A stretch of 22,444 bases of DNA from a virus. The stretch is from positions 1-22,444 of the IMG/VR virus record IMGVR_UViG_3300011113_000758, one strand, 5' to 3'. Position numbers and translations under genes: made by a program. Position 1 is the first letter of the stretch. The number at the start of each line of letters is the position of its first letter. Shown in pieces: positions 15,089 to 22,444 of the stretch. The notes under the pieces are model-generated. The model did not search any database, was not told the origin of the DNA, and was given only the letters and a program-made list of their open reading frames with translations.

Positions 15089-18000
15089 ATGGATAAATTT
15101 ACAATAACAACTGAAAGACAAATAGAAGCTCTTAACGTTCCATCTAATTGGGATGAAATAAATCTATCTCCTATTACTAAATTTGCTTCAAAAGAAAAAT
15201 CATTTGAGGATCATGTAAAAGCAATAGATCTTGGTGGTTTTGATATTTTAGCAGCTATTAAAGATAATCCAGATCATTTGTTTGTAAAAGTTTTTGCAAT
15301 TAAAAAAGATGAAGTTAATGACAACGGAGACTATTTTAGTGAAAATGAACTGAAAAAAGCTGCTAAAACTTTCATAGGTGTTCCTGTATTTGTAAATCAT
15401 CAAAACGATGACGTAGAAAAGGCACGTGGTAAAGTTGTCCATGCTTGGTGGGATGAAGATCGTGGAGGTATTTATACAATTAATATGGTTGACAAGGTTG
15501 CTTATCCACGCTTGGCCAGAGGTATTGAGGCTGGATACGTAACTGGAAGCAGCATGGGTTGCAGTGTTAAGTACAGTTGCTGTTCTGTTTGTCACACTCG
15601 TGCTGCTAATGCTAAGGAATACTGTTCTCATATTAAAGAGCGTAAAAAGAAAAATTTTACTGGTGAGCATGAGTGCGAATATCATAAAAGTGCAAATGCT
15701 GGAGATGAGCCATGTCCTGTTTGTGGATGTGAAAAGGGTGAGAAGAAATTAAACAAATATGCAAGTCAGCAGATTTTTGAACATAATTACGGCGTTAAAT
15801 TTATAGAAGATAGCTTTGTTGTTAATCCTGCATGTCATGATTGTCTTGTAAGTGACATTATAAATCCAACTGGGTTGCTGAAGAAGGTAGCTGATCTTAG
15901 AGAAACTCTTGCTAAAATTGGCACATCAATGGATAGCGATTCTTCTTTTGGCATGGAATGTTCTTCTGGCCAGTGTGGTCTTCACAAGGCTGCTGGAAAG
16001 CAAGAAATTAATGAATTAAATGATGCCATGAACCAGCTTGAAAGAGTTGCGCGTTCGATGATGGCTCAAAAAAGCAAGGTAAGTTTGGAATATGTGTCAG
16101 ACATAGTTAAAGTTTGTTCTGATATTCAGAAAATATCAGATGAATTAGTTGAAATGGGCTATGCAGTTTTGCCAAGTCCTACTGAGTCTCAGATAGCATA
16201 CGGTACAAATGCTCCTGCAAGTCCTATGACTAAGCCTCAATCTGCTGTGCAAATGCCAGTTTCTGCTATGCCTCAGCCTTCTTCTGCTGCTGTGCCATCA
16301 GTTCAGCCAAGTATGGCTATGCCAGCACAAACGGCAGCGCCCATGTTAAAATCTGTGCCTATGGCAGCTAATCCTCAGATTCAAGAATTTGGAGATGAGG
16401 TTGGAAGGGTAACAAAGCCAAATTTTATTCCAGTAAAAGCAGATTCCGCAAAGGATTTTATTAAAATATCTAATAGTATAACAAATAGGCTAAATAGTCT
16501 AGCTAATCGTATATACATTAACGGAGAATTTATGTCAGAAAATTCAGGATACAAGTTCACACAAGGTGATGATACAATAGTTATTTCTTCAGACAATGAT
16601 GGAGAAACTCATATAGCACATCTTAAGGGTGATCGCTTAATGAAATGGTCCAGCATAGATTCTTTCGATGCAGATACTCAAAACATGATTAATCATGATC
16701 CAAAACAGGCAGCTCGTAAAATTTTAAATTCATACTTGAACAATACTTCAGAGGAGTCAATTACATCCATGGAAAGCTCAAATCAAAACAAAGTTGCACA
16801 GGCACGTACCGGTGACGCACATGAAGTCACTACAGAGGCACAGCTCTCTGGCGTAAAGGGAATTCATGCTCGCAAGGGAGAGGCTCCCACTGCCACCACT
16901 GAAAGTAAGGAGCAGCTCGGTGCTGCTAAGTCTTACAGTGATGTTGGCGGAACTTCAGCCACTCCTCGTCAAGGTACTGCATACGAAACAGTTGTTGAAG
17001 CGACTTTGAACTCCAAGACCGGAGGGTTCATGGCTCGTTGGGGATCTTTCCCTGAAGTAATTACAGAAGCTCAATGGAACGACATTAGCAGAGAAGTATT
17101 TGCAAACATTCCATCTGATTGGACTTCTGTTGCCAAACAGGGTCAGCTTGAAATGTTGCAGAAGACATTTAGCTGGACTGAGCCAACCGTAACCACTGAA
17201 GGTCAGCTTGCTGGCAAGTCTATGAAGAAGGCTTCTGCTCAAGATCTTATTAAGCAGGCACAGGGAGCAATCGCTGATGCAATGGCTTTCTATGGAGTTG
17301 GTGCCGAAGACATTCAAAACACAGTTGATTTTATCACCTCTGACTCTTCAAGACAAAATAAAGCAAAGATTGTTGTTGCCATGAATGCAGCTCCATGGGC
17401 TGTTGAGTCTCGTAAGGTAAACAATAGTCGTCTTGCAAATTTCTCTAAGGTTGCATCTGAAGTGTATGGAGTTGAGCCAGTTGATGCTGTGCTTGCCGCA
17501 GTCGGTGATAATCTAGAATCTTCTTCAGCTGAAGAAGTTCTTTCTGCTCTTGCTTTCGTTGCTAACAATAAGTTGGCAATGCAGCAAGCAGAAGAATTAG
17601 CAGTTGAAAGATATGAAAACGCAACATCTGAATCTTCAGAAGATGATTCCGACATGTTCCGCAAGGCATTTAGTGAAATGTCCTTGCCAGAGGACGGAAT
17701 TATCAAGGTTTGCATGAGTGCAGAAGACGATCTTGGCATGGAGGTTTCCTCTGGCAAAGACTTCATCGAAGCAGTGCACAAGTTTGCTCAGACTATGGTG
17801 AACGAAAACCTTGGTCAAAACGTAGATATTATTCCAGTCGCAGTTGATGTTGATGAGGACAATGGTCTTGTTGAAGCAACTTGCAAAATTGCTTCCAAGG
17901 TTACCGACCAGGAAAAGGCAGCTTTTGAAAAGTGGGCTTCTTCTGTTCCTGCAGAAAAGGTAGTTGCTGAGGAGCCATCTCAAACTAAGAGAGCTTCTTT

Positions 18001-20860
18001 GCTTGCTGATTTATACAAGCTCGAAAAGCAGGCTCAGCTTGCTGGTGGTCAAATGCCAGCTGGATTGAATCCCGCAGGTATGGGTATGGGCATGCAGTTG
18101 CCTGGCGGAGCTCCTCCAGCTGGTGCTCCAGGAGTTGAGGCTTTGACTGCAGGCGCTCCTGTTGATCCCGCAGCTGCTGCTCCAATGGGTGCAGATCCTT
18201 TGGCTGGTGGTGATATGGGCGGTGAGGCAGAAGAAAGTAAGCCAAAGCCACCAGGCGCAGTTTGCGTTGTCTGCGGTGGACAGGATGTTGATGTTCTTGG
18301 CGGTAAGTCCAAGTGCAATGGTCCTGGATGCGGCTTAAATTATACAATCAAGATTGTACCTGATGCATCTTTACTTGACAAGATCACAGATGGTGATGTT
18401 GATCAAGAAGACGTTACTGCAAGTCCAGAGTCTCCAGAAAAGGGATTGGGTGGCGAAGGTGCAATGTCTCCTGCTCCAGACATGGGTATGGGCGCTCCAG
18501 CTCCTGGCGGCATGCCAGGAATGGGTGGAATGGCAGTTGCGGCTTCTACCAAAATCAGCGCAGATACCATGAAGAAGTTTGCTTCTAAGGGCGAGCTTGG
18601 CAGTATCAGTCCAATCAGTGGTGAACGTAACACCGTCAAGTTAGATAAGGAGCACTGGCAGTGCCTTGATAGTGGTCAAATCTATAAGGTCAGACTTGCT
18701 GCAAAGACTGACGATCCAAAGCATGTTTATGCTCAATGGGAATGGGCTCCTGTCGCTAAGCAAGCCTCTTGCACTCCATGTGAGCGCAAGAAGAATGCAA
18801 TAATCAAGGCTCTTTCTGCAGTTGGTATTTCAGAGGACTCTTTTGATGGAATGTCAATGCAGGATAAGGCAGCTGCTCTTAACACCATCAATGATAAGGG
18901 TCTTCTTGGAACTATCAAAGAAGCATCTTCTGATGACGTTAAGGGATTCTTCAAGCAAGCATTTACTGTTCATGGTGAATTCCCAATGTCAAGATGCATT
19001 GAAAAGCTTGCAAACAGATACGGTGAGAATGCGCTCGCACTAAGTGGTCCATGTGAGGGTAAGAATCTCGCAGAATGTGTTTGCGGATCTTTGTCTGACG
19101 AAAACGTCTATACAACTAAGCTTGCTAACAAGATCGCATCTGCTTGGTCAGAGCGTGATGCAATGCATGAGTGCGTAGAAGATTTTGTCAGAAGTGGTCT
19201 AGTTTTGAATAAGGCTGCTCAGGCATGTGAAGATCTTAAGTCTAAGTACGTGTCTGCAGAAGAAATTTATGCAGAAACTCTTTCTGAAGATCAGTCCATC
19301 AAGTCTGCTATGGGTGATGGAGAAATGGATGAAGAAGATCCATTTGACTCTGAAGATTTCTCTGATTCTCCTGAGGGAGACGAAGGTGAAATGCCAGAGA
19401 TGTCTGGTATGGATTCTGGCGAGGATATGGAAGAAGATCTTGACATGGATGAGCCAACTGAAGAAGAAATGCCAGAAGGCTACCGCGACGAGTCAGATGA
19501 TGAAGGTTTCGATTTAGATATTGAATTCGAAAACACTGATTCGTCTGATATGGGTGAGGGTGCAGATCTTGATGTTGAAATAGAAATGCCAGAATCAGAA
19601 GAAGGCATGGAGCCAGAATCTGAAGAGTCAGAAATGTCCGAAATGCCAGAACAAGAGGAGGGCGAAATGGATACAGCAGAAGATACCGAAGGTCCATCTA
19701 TGATGGAAGAGTCTGATATGATGAAGGAAGCTCCAAAGAGCGCTTCTCAGAATGATGAGATAGAGCGCCTTGAAAAGGAAGCTCATTCTCTTCGTCGTGG
19801 ACGTATAGTCGGTGTCAATAAGTTAAACATTGATATTGACTCTATACGTGCTGCTCTTAACAAGCAAGCCAAGTCTGGCAAGCTCGAACAAACAAGTGCA
19901 CAAGACGTTGTCGGTGCAGTTGCAAACGGCAAGCCACACAAGGACAGTACCCAAGAGGGCTTCTCAGCCGAGTCTCCCGATGTTCCAAGCAATGGCGGCA
20001 AGCCATTGGCTGCCGAGCACGGAGAAGGATTCAAGGAAAGCGCTCCAGAAATTCCATACGGTGATGGTCAGTTTGAAGGCGAGCCAAACAAGGGTGAAAT
20101 GCAAAATGCAATCACTGGCGGACAGGCTGGTCAAGGCAAGAATCACACTGGAAAATATCGCAAGGCTTCCAACATGTTCGATCAAGCTTTGTCTAAGTTA
20201 GCAAAAGACATGGGCTTGTCCGTTCACACCGTGCAGGACGATTCTGATCTAGGTCAGATAGCCAACGGTAAGCCACACAAGGACAGCACTCAAGAAGGTT
20301 TCTCTGCCGAAACTCCTGATGTTCCAGAAAATGGAGGCAAGCCTCTTTCTTCTGAGAAGGGTGAGGGCTTCAAGGTAGATTCTCCAAGTATCCCAGCCGG
20401 AGATGGTCAGCTTGGCCATGAATCTGAGCTTGGACTTGAGGGCGAAAAGCAAAATCAAATCACCGGTGGTCAAAACGGCCAGGGTGGTGCACAAAACTAT
20501 AAATCTAAGAAGGCCAGTAGTGCCAACAAAGAGGTTGCAATTAAGCTTGCTGCCAAAATGGTAGAAAACGGCATAATCAAAGCCGACCAGATGCCAGCAA
20601 AGCTCGCGGAGTTGCAGAGATACGAGGTATCTCAGCTTCGTGACCTCGAAAAGGCGATGTTTAATCGCCCAAGCGCTACCAAGGGTCTGAAGGTTGCATC
20701 GAGTGGAGTTGAGCAGCCACTCGTAATCAACGAAGTAAGCAGTCACAAGAATGCTTCGTCTGATCTGAAAGGTAAAATTGCTTCTCTATTCCGTCTCCAA
20801 CAGCAGGTCGAGATGGCAGATGAGAGCGAGGCTGCTAAGTTACGTAATGCATTCAAATGA
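15089..20860 (+). CDS. Capsid maturation protease fused to a giant scaffold-like region
   Basis: A 1923-residue protein. Residues ~45-260 match a prohead serine protease: GVPVFVNHQND with catalytic His candidate H104, and GSSMGCS with Ser candidate S155. A zinc-binding insert follows (C165, C168, C179, H181, then C209/C212 and others), and then a closing strand VKFIEDSFVVNPA. Prohead proteases cleave scaffold and head proteins from within the prohead and share a fold with herpesvirus assemblin. After a Pro/Met/Ala-rich linker (~370-420) and a helical/beta part come degenerate TTEAQL repeats (572-707). Helical domains, a four-Cys ribbon (C1059, C1062, C1076, C1081), a very acidic Met-rich region (~1398-1548) and a duplicated block (1612-1694 and 1725-1810) follow. 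Sixteen K-x-A-S sites punctuate the chain. Codon use becomes GC-richer after ~residue 560. AAAGG 7 bases upstream supports the start. Confidence 0.85.
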   Translation: MDKFTITTERQIEALNVPSNWDEINLSPITKFASKEKSFEDHVKAIDLGGFDILAAIKDNPDHLFVKVFAIKKDEVNDNGDYFSENELKKAAKTFIGVPVFVNHQNDDVEKARGKVVHAWWDEDRGGIYTINMVDKVAYPRLARGIEAGYVTGSSMGCSVKYSCCSVCHTRAANAKEYCSHIKERKKKNFTGEHECEYHKSANAGDEPCPVCGCEKGEKKLNKYASQQIFEHNYGVKFIEDSFVVNPACHDCLVSDIINPTGLLKKVADLRETLAKIGTSMDSDSSFGMECSSGQCGLHKAAGKQEINELNDAMNQLERVARSMMAQKSKVSLEYVSDIVKVCSDIQKISDELVEMGYAVLPSPTESQIAYGTNAPASPMTKPQSAVQMPVSAMPQPSSAAVPSVQPSMAMPAQTAAPMLKSVPMAANPQIQEFGDEVGRVTKPNFIPVKADSAKDFIKISNSITNRLNSLANRIYINGEFMSENSGYKFTQGDDTIVISSDNDGETHIAHLKGDRLMKWSSIDSFDADTQNMINHDPKQAARKILNSYLNNTSEESITSMESSNQNKVAQARTGDAHEVTTEAQLSGVKGIHARKGEAPTATTESKEQLGAAKSYSDVGGTSATPRQGTAYETVVEATLNSKTGGFMARWGSFPEVITEAQWNDISREVFANIPSDWTSVAKQGQLEMLQKTFSWTEPTVTTEGQLAGKSMKKASAQDLIKQAQGAIADAMAFYGVGAEDIQNTVDFITSDSSRQNKAKIVVAMNAAPWAVESRKVNNSRLANFSKVASEVYGVEPVDAVLAAVGDNLESSSAEEVLSALAFVANNKLAMQQAEELAVERYENATSESSEDDSDMFRKAFSEMSLPEDGIIKVCMSAEDDLGMEVSSGKDFIEAVHKFAQTMVNENLGQNVDIIPVAVDVDEDNGLVEATCKIASKVTDQEKAAFEKWASSVPAEKVVAEEPSQTKRASLLADLYKLEKQAQLAGGQMPAGLNPAGMGMGMQLPGGAPPAGAPGVEALTAGAPVDPAAAAPMGADPLAGGDMGGEAEESKPKPPGAVCVVCGGQDVDVLGGKSKCNGPGCGLNYTIKIVPDASLLDKITDGDVDQEDVTASPESPEKGLGGEGAMSPAPDMGMGAPAPGGMPGMGGMAVAASTKISADTMKKFASKGELGSISPISGERNTVKLDKEHWQCLDSGQIYKVRLAAKTDDPKHVYAQWEWAPVAKQASCTPCERKKNAIIKALSAVGISEDSFDGMSMQDKAAALNTINDKGLLGTIKEASSDDVKGFFKQAFTVHGEFPMSRCIEKLANRYGENALALSGPCEGKNLAECVCGSLSDENVYTTKLANKIASAWSERDAMHECVEDFVRSGLVLNKAAQACEDLKSKYVSAEEIYAETLSEDQSIKSAMGDGEMDEEDPFDSEDFSDSPEGDEGEMPEMSGMDSGEDMEEDLDMDEPTEEEMPEGYRDESDDEGFDLDIEFENTDSSDMGEGADLDVEIEMPESEEGMEPESEESEMSEMPEQEEGEMDTAEDTEGPSMMEESDMMKEAPKSASQNDEIERLEKEAHSLRRGRIVGVNKLNIDIDSIRAALNKQAKSGKLEQTSAQDVVGAVANGKPHKDSTQEGFSAESPDVPSNGGKPLAAEHGEGFKESAPEIPYGDGQFEGEPNKGEMQNAITGGQAGQGKNHTGKYRKASNMFDQALSKLAKDMGLSVHTVQDDSDLGQIANGKPHKDSTQEGFSAETPDVPENGGKPLSSEKGEGFKVDSPSIPAGDGQLGHESELGLEGEKQNQITGGQNGQGGAQNYKSKKASSANKEVAIKLAAKMVENGIIKADQMPAKLAELQRYEVSQLRDLEKAMFNRPSATKGLKVASSGVEQPLVINEVSSHKNASSDLKGKIASLFRLQQQVEMADESEAAKLRNAFK
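16751..16771 (+). promoter_or_regulatory. Candidate internal ribosome site and in-frame ATG (M561)
   Basis: GAGGAG at 16751-16756 is followed after 12 bases by ATG 16769-16771, in frame with the 1923-residue protein (residue 561). The surrounding codon use changes from AT-rich to GC-richer just after this point. A nested product of 1363 residues without the protease would result. The spacing is slightly longer than ideal, so initiation may be moderate. Confidence 0.5.
16802..17209 (+). repeat. Five degenerate copies of an R-x-G...TTEAQL motif
   Basis: Copies lie at residues 572-586, 594-610, 626-640, 649-663 and 693-707 of the protease-scaffold protein. The consensus is A-R-x-G-x3-E-V-T-T-E-A-Q-L. 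Glutamates fall at 583, 605, 637, 660 and 704, so spacing is about 22 or a multiple-like larger step. The protease N-terminus (ITTERQIEALNVPSNW, residues 6-21) resembles the copy ending ITEAQW...NIPSDW, suggesting the same element was placed at both ends. Confidence 0.65.
19922..20518 (+). repeat. Duplicated ~84-residue block near the C-terminus of the scaffold
   Basis: Residues 1612-1694 and 1725-1810 are two copies. Both open ANGKPHKDSTQEGFSAE, continue with PDVP, NGGKPL, GEGFK and GDGQ, then ITGGQ.GQG, and end in K-A-S. The offset is 113 residues at the start and 116 at the end. DNA copies differ at many third positions, so the duplication is not recent and the peptide is under selection. 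The block is glycine-rich and hydrophilic and ends at a K-x-A-S-type site in each copy. Confidence 0.9.
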
Positions 20861-20894
20861 CTTGCAAATTAATTCTTAAAAGGAGAATAAAACA

Positions 20895-21464
20895 ATGGCT
20901 TTAATTGAAGTTTTTCACACAATAGCAACCCAGCTCCCCACCACTGCCACAAACATTGTTGAGGGCATGGGCGTTAAGCTCAGTGCTAACGCAGGTGCTG
21001 AGTCATCCGTAGTTAGAAAGAGCGCCGACTCTGATATAGTGTTTGGTATAGCAGGAGATAGCGCAATTGCAACCGGCCCAAATAAGCCCTATGGAGCTTC
21101 TTTGGTTGTCAATGCTGCTGGTGGCACTCGCGCTACTCAAAACCGTGTCTCTGATTTTTTTAATGAGACTGTTGGTTCTGGAAAGATAACTGTTTATACT
21201 GGTATTGGAGAATTTTACACTGACCAGTATGAAACAAATGTGTCTTATACAGCTGGCGCAGCTCTTTACTGCAAAAGCACTGGTAAGTTGACAAGTGCGT
21301 CTTCTAGCATGGGCAATCAGATTGGATACATAATTGACGGGCCACGCGCTTATCCAAGCGGTGTTCCTGGTGTAGACGACGGTGGCGTTGCTGGAAACAC
21401 TGCTGCAGTTAATGGCAGCTTGTCTCTTGGTACCTTCCTCCGTTTCTACATGAACGTTCAGTAA
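20895..21464 (+). CDS. Probable capsid decoration/stabilising protein
   Basis: The 189-residue product is beta-rich, with alternating small and hydrophobic residues (for example DIVFGIAGDSAIA, then GASLVVNAAGG, then GKITVYTGIGEFYTDQYE, then AGAALYCKSTGKL, then NQIGYIIDGPR). It has no enzymatic motif. AGGAG at 20881-20885, 9 bases before the ATG, and better-optimised codons point to high expression. Placement directly before the major capsid gene is where phages such as lambda keep the decoration protein, and the fold pattern agrees. It lacks K-x-A-S, so it is probably added to the outside after maturation. A minor capsid or head-fibre protein is the main alternative. Confidence 0.7.
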   Translation: MALIEVFHTIATQLPTTATNIVEGMGVKLSANAGAESSVVRKSADSDIVFGIAGDSAIATGPNKPYGASLVVNAAGGTRATQNRVSDFFNETVGSGKITVYTGIGEFYTDQYETNVSYTAGAALYCKSTGKLTSASSSMGNQIGYIIDGPRAYPSGVPGVDDGGVAGNTAAVNGSLSLGTFLRFYMNVQ

Positions 21465-21466
21465 TT

Positions 21467-21498
21467 TTATATTGGTATTCTTGTTGAGATCAATATAA
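21467..21498 (+). promoter_or_regulatory. AT-rich 8-bp inverted repeat in the leader of the capsid gene
   Basis: TTATATTG (21467-21474) pairs with CAATATAA (21491-21498) around a 16-base loop in the 64-base gap between decoration and capsid genes. It could be a weak hairpin protecting or separating the capsid mRNA. No T run follows, so it is not an intrinsic terminator. Stability is low because the stem has one G-C pair. Confidence 0.3.
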
Positions 21499-21528
21499 CA
21501 AAATAAAAATTTGAAAGGATATACAAAC

Positions 21529-22401
21529 ATGTCATTAAATAAAGATGGTTTGACCTATGATGAAAAGGAGGCAGTGATTGCCCAAGCCCTCGCAACCGAG
21601 GAAGGCCGCACTGCTCTCGCACAGGCTATGGTGGAGCCAATCCGCCGTTCACTAGAGTATCAGGCTGTAGGCCGCAAGCTTCTCATGGTAGACGAGCTCC
21701 CACAGGGCGCTCTTCCCCGCTATGAGCGCGATGTTGCCTCTACAGCAACTGTTATTGCCCGTCAGGGTGCAGTTCCCGATCAGATTCAGGAAGGCGAGGA
21801 AGTCCTCGTCCCAACTTTTGAGATCGCTGCTCACCCAACAATTCGTTTGAGCGAGATCAAGGCACGTCGCTTCTATATCGTTGACCGTGCTCAGATCAAG
21901 GCAAAGGAAGCCATTCAGAAGGAAGAAGATCGTAATATCTTCAGCGCTCTGATTGCTGCTGCTGATGCTCGCAATGATCAAGTCGTTGGTAACACCGGTG
22001 ACTTGACCACTGATTCGCTCAACGTTGCATACCGTTTGATTGAGACTCACGATCTTGTCGCAAGCAAGGTTGTTGCTCACCCCCTTCAGTATGCTCGTTT
22101 CCGCGTGTTTGGTAAGACCTTCTATGATGAGGCTACCACTCGTGAAATCCTCACCACCGGTCTCTATGGTCACCTCTGGACCGCTGACATCCACGTCAGC
22201 TCCCAGCTTGACGCTCAGACCGTATTGGTGTGCGCTTCTCCCGACACTGTCGGTGCCTTCCCCATCCGCCAGGACATCACAGTCCTTCCAGCAGATGATC
22301 CAAAGAAGCTCCGTCTTGGTTGGGTAATCTACGAAGAAGTCGGCATCGTTGTTATGAACGATTACGCCATCTCGAAGATCGAAGTTTACCGTGCATCCTA
22401 A
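21529..22401 (+). CDS. Major capsid protein, HK97 fold
   Basis: I chose ATG 21529 (MSLNKDGLTYDEKEAV) because GAAAGGAT ends 8 bases upstream; an in-frame TTG at 21511 lies before that site and is rejected. The 290-residue product has the HK97 pattern. After a helical N-arm comes a beta-rich extended-loop region (TATVIARQGAVPDQIQEGEE). The long spine helix follows (RAQIKAKEAIQKEEDRNIF, then SALIAAADARND) and then a mixed alpha/beta axial domain ending VGIVVMNDYAISKIEVYRAS. It forms the icosahedral shell. There is no extra N-terminal scaffold domain, which fits a separate scaffold in the preceding large gene. It has the most GC-rich, optimised codons of the window, as expected for the most abundant virion protein. 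It ends in tandem stops (TAATAG). Confidence 0.88.
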   Translation: MSLNKDGLTYDEKEAVIAQALATEEGRTALAQAMVEPIRRSLEYQAVGRKLLMVDELPQGALPRYERDVASTATVIARQGAVPDQIQEGEEVLVPTFEIAAHPTIRLSEIKARRFYIVDRAQIKAKEAIQKEEDRNIFSALIAAADARNDQVVGNTGDLTTDSLNVAYRLIETHDLVASKVVAHPLQYARFRVFGKTFYDEATTREILTTGLYGHLWTADIHVSSQLDAQTVLVCASPDTVGAFPIRQDITVLPADDPKKLRLGWVIYEEVGIVVMNDYAISKIEVYRAS

Positions 22402-22444
22402 TAGCTAGGTAAATATAGGGTTTTTTAAATCGCAACCCGCTCTC

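Noticed and set aside
15578-15730. Zinc-finger transcription factor reading of the Cys-rich part of the protease
   Set aside because: Its position between the catalytic Ser region and the closing strand of the protease fold fits a structural insert in large-phage prohead proteases better than an independent domain.
20249-20746. Long antisense open frame (165 codons) opposite the end of the protease-scaffold gene
   Set aside because: Composition follows the complement of the repeat-rich sense gene, there is no ribosome site, and no protein pattern is recognisable. Other antisense frames of 60-180 codons across the window were rejected for the same reasons.
22040-22327. Second + strand frame of 95 codons within the capsid gene
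   Set aside because: It lies wholly within the well-supported capsid frame and has no ribosome site; GC-rich codons lower the stop frequency in alternative frames.
22418-22438. GGGTT/AACCC inverted repeat after the capsid gene
   Set aside because: Only 5 base pairs with an 11-base loop, and the T run is in the loop rather than after the stem. The window ends 6 bases later, so a fuller terminator cannot be judged.

Overview
The window is one continuous stretch of the structural (morphogenesis) region of a large tailed dsDNA bacteriophage (Caudoviricetes). It carries, in order, the large terminase, the portal, a capsid maturation protease fused to a very long scaffold-like region, a probable decoration protein and an HK97-fold major capsid protein. 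All 22 genes I accept lie on the + strand. They are packed with ATGA, TTGA, TAATG or short overlaps. The code is standard bacterial: TAA, TGA and one TAG all act as stops, and TTG starts are plausible. The DNA is AT-rich in most genes, but codon use becomes clearly GC-richer in the capsid genes. The host cannot be named from this sequence, and the size of the capsid-assembly proteins suggests a large genome.

Layout. 1-2.1 kb: the end of a glycine-rich tail-fibre/adhesin-type protein, a SAM-dependent methyltransferase and a GT-A glycosyltransferase. 2.1-4.4 kb: a small unknown gene with a terminator-like hairpin inside it, then the large terminase. 4.4-9.06 kb: a coupled run of small, mostly unrecognised proteins. 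It includes a 48-residue gene with a TTG start, a possible winged-helix protein and a DUF192 protein with a WYL-like C-terminus. 9.07-12.3 kb: after a T4-late-like TATAAATA box come an SGK-repeat protein, three unrecognised proteins and a zinc-ribbon protein. 12.3-15.1 kb: a portal protein carrying a DUF559/Vsr-like nuclease domain at its C-terminus, and a small unknown gene. 15.1-20.9 kb: a 1923-residue protease-scaffold protein. 20.9-22.4 kb: the probable decoration protein and the major capsid protein.

The most striking pattern is a short motif, K-x-A-S (with K-x-A-Q as a variant). It recurs about 27 times (plus about 10 K-x-A-Q) in the proteins encoded between terminase and decoration protein, and is absent from terminase, decoration protein and major capsid protein. 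In several proteins it sits in the first 8-35 residues; in others it sits at domain boundaries. The protease that would act here belongs to the broad prohead-protease/herpesvirus-assemblin fold class, and assemblin cleaves between Ala and Ser. I propose K-x-A|S(Q) as this phage's maturation cleavage signal. The 1923-residue protein would then be an analogue of herpes UL26/UL26.5. It has an N-terminal protease, a well-placed internal ribosome-binding site and ATG (M561) exactly where codon use shifts, a long scaffold with many candidate cleavage sites, and a last site that would release a 25-residue tail. The portal-nuclease fusion carries the same motif on both sides of its nuclease. All of this is prediction from reading the sequence and has not been tested.
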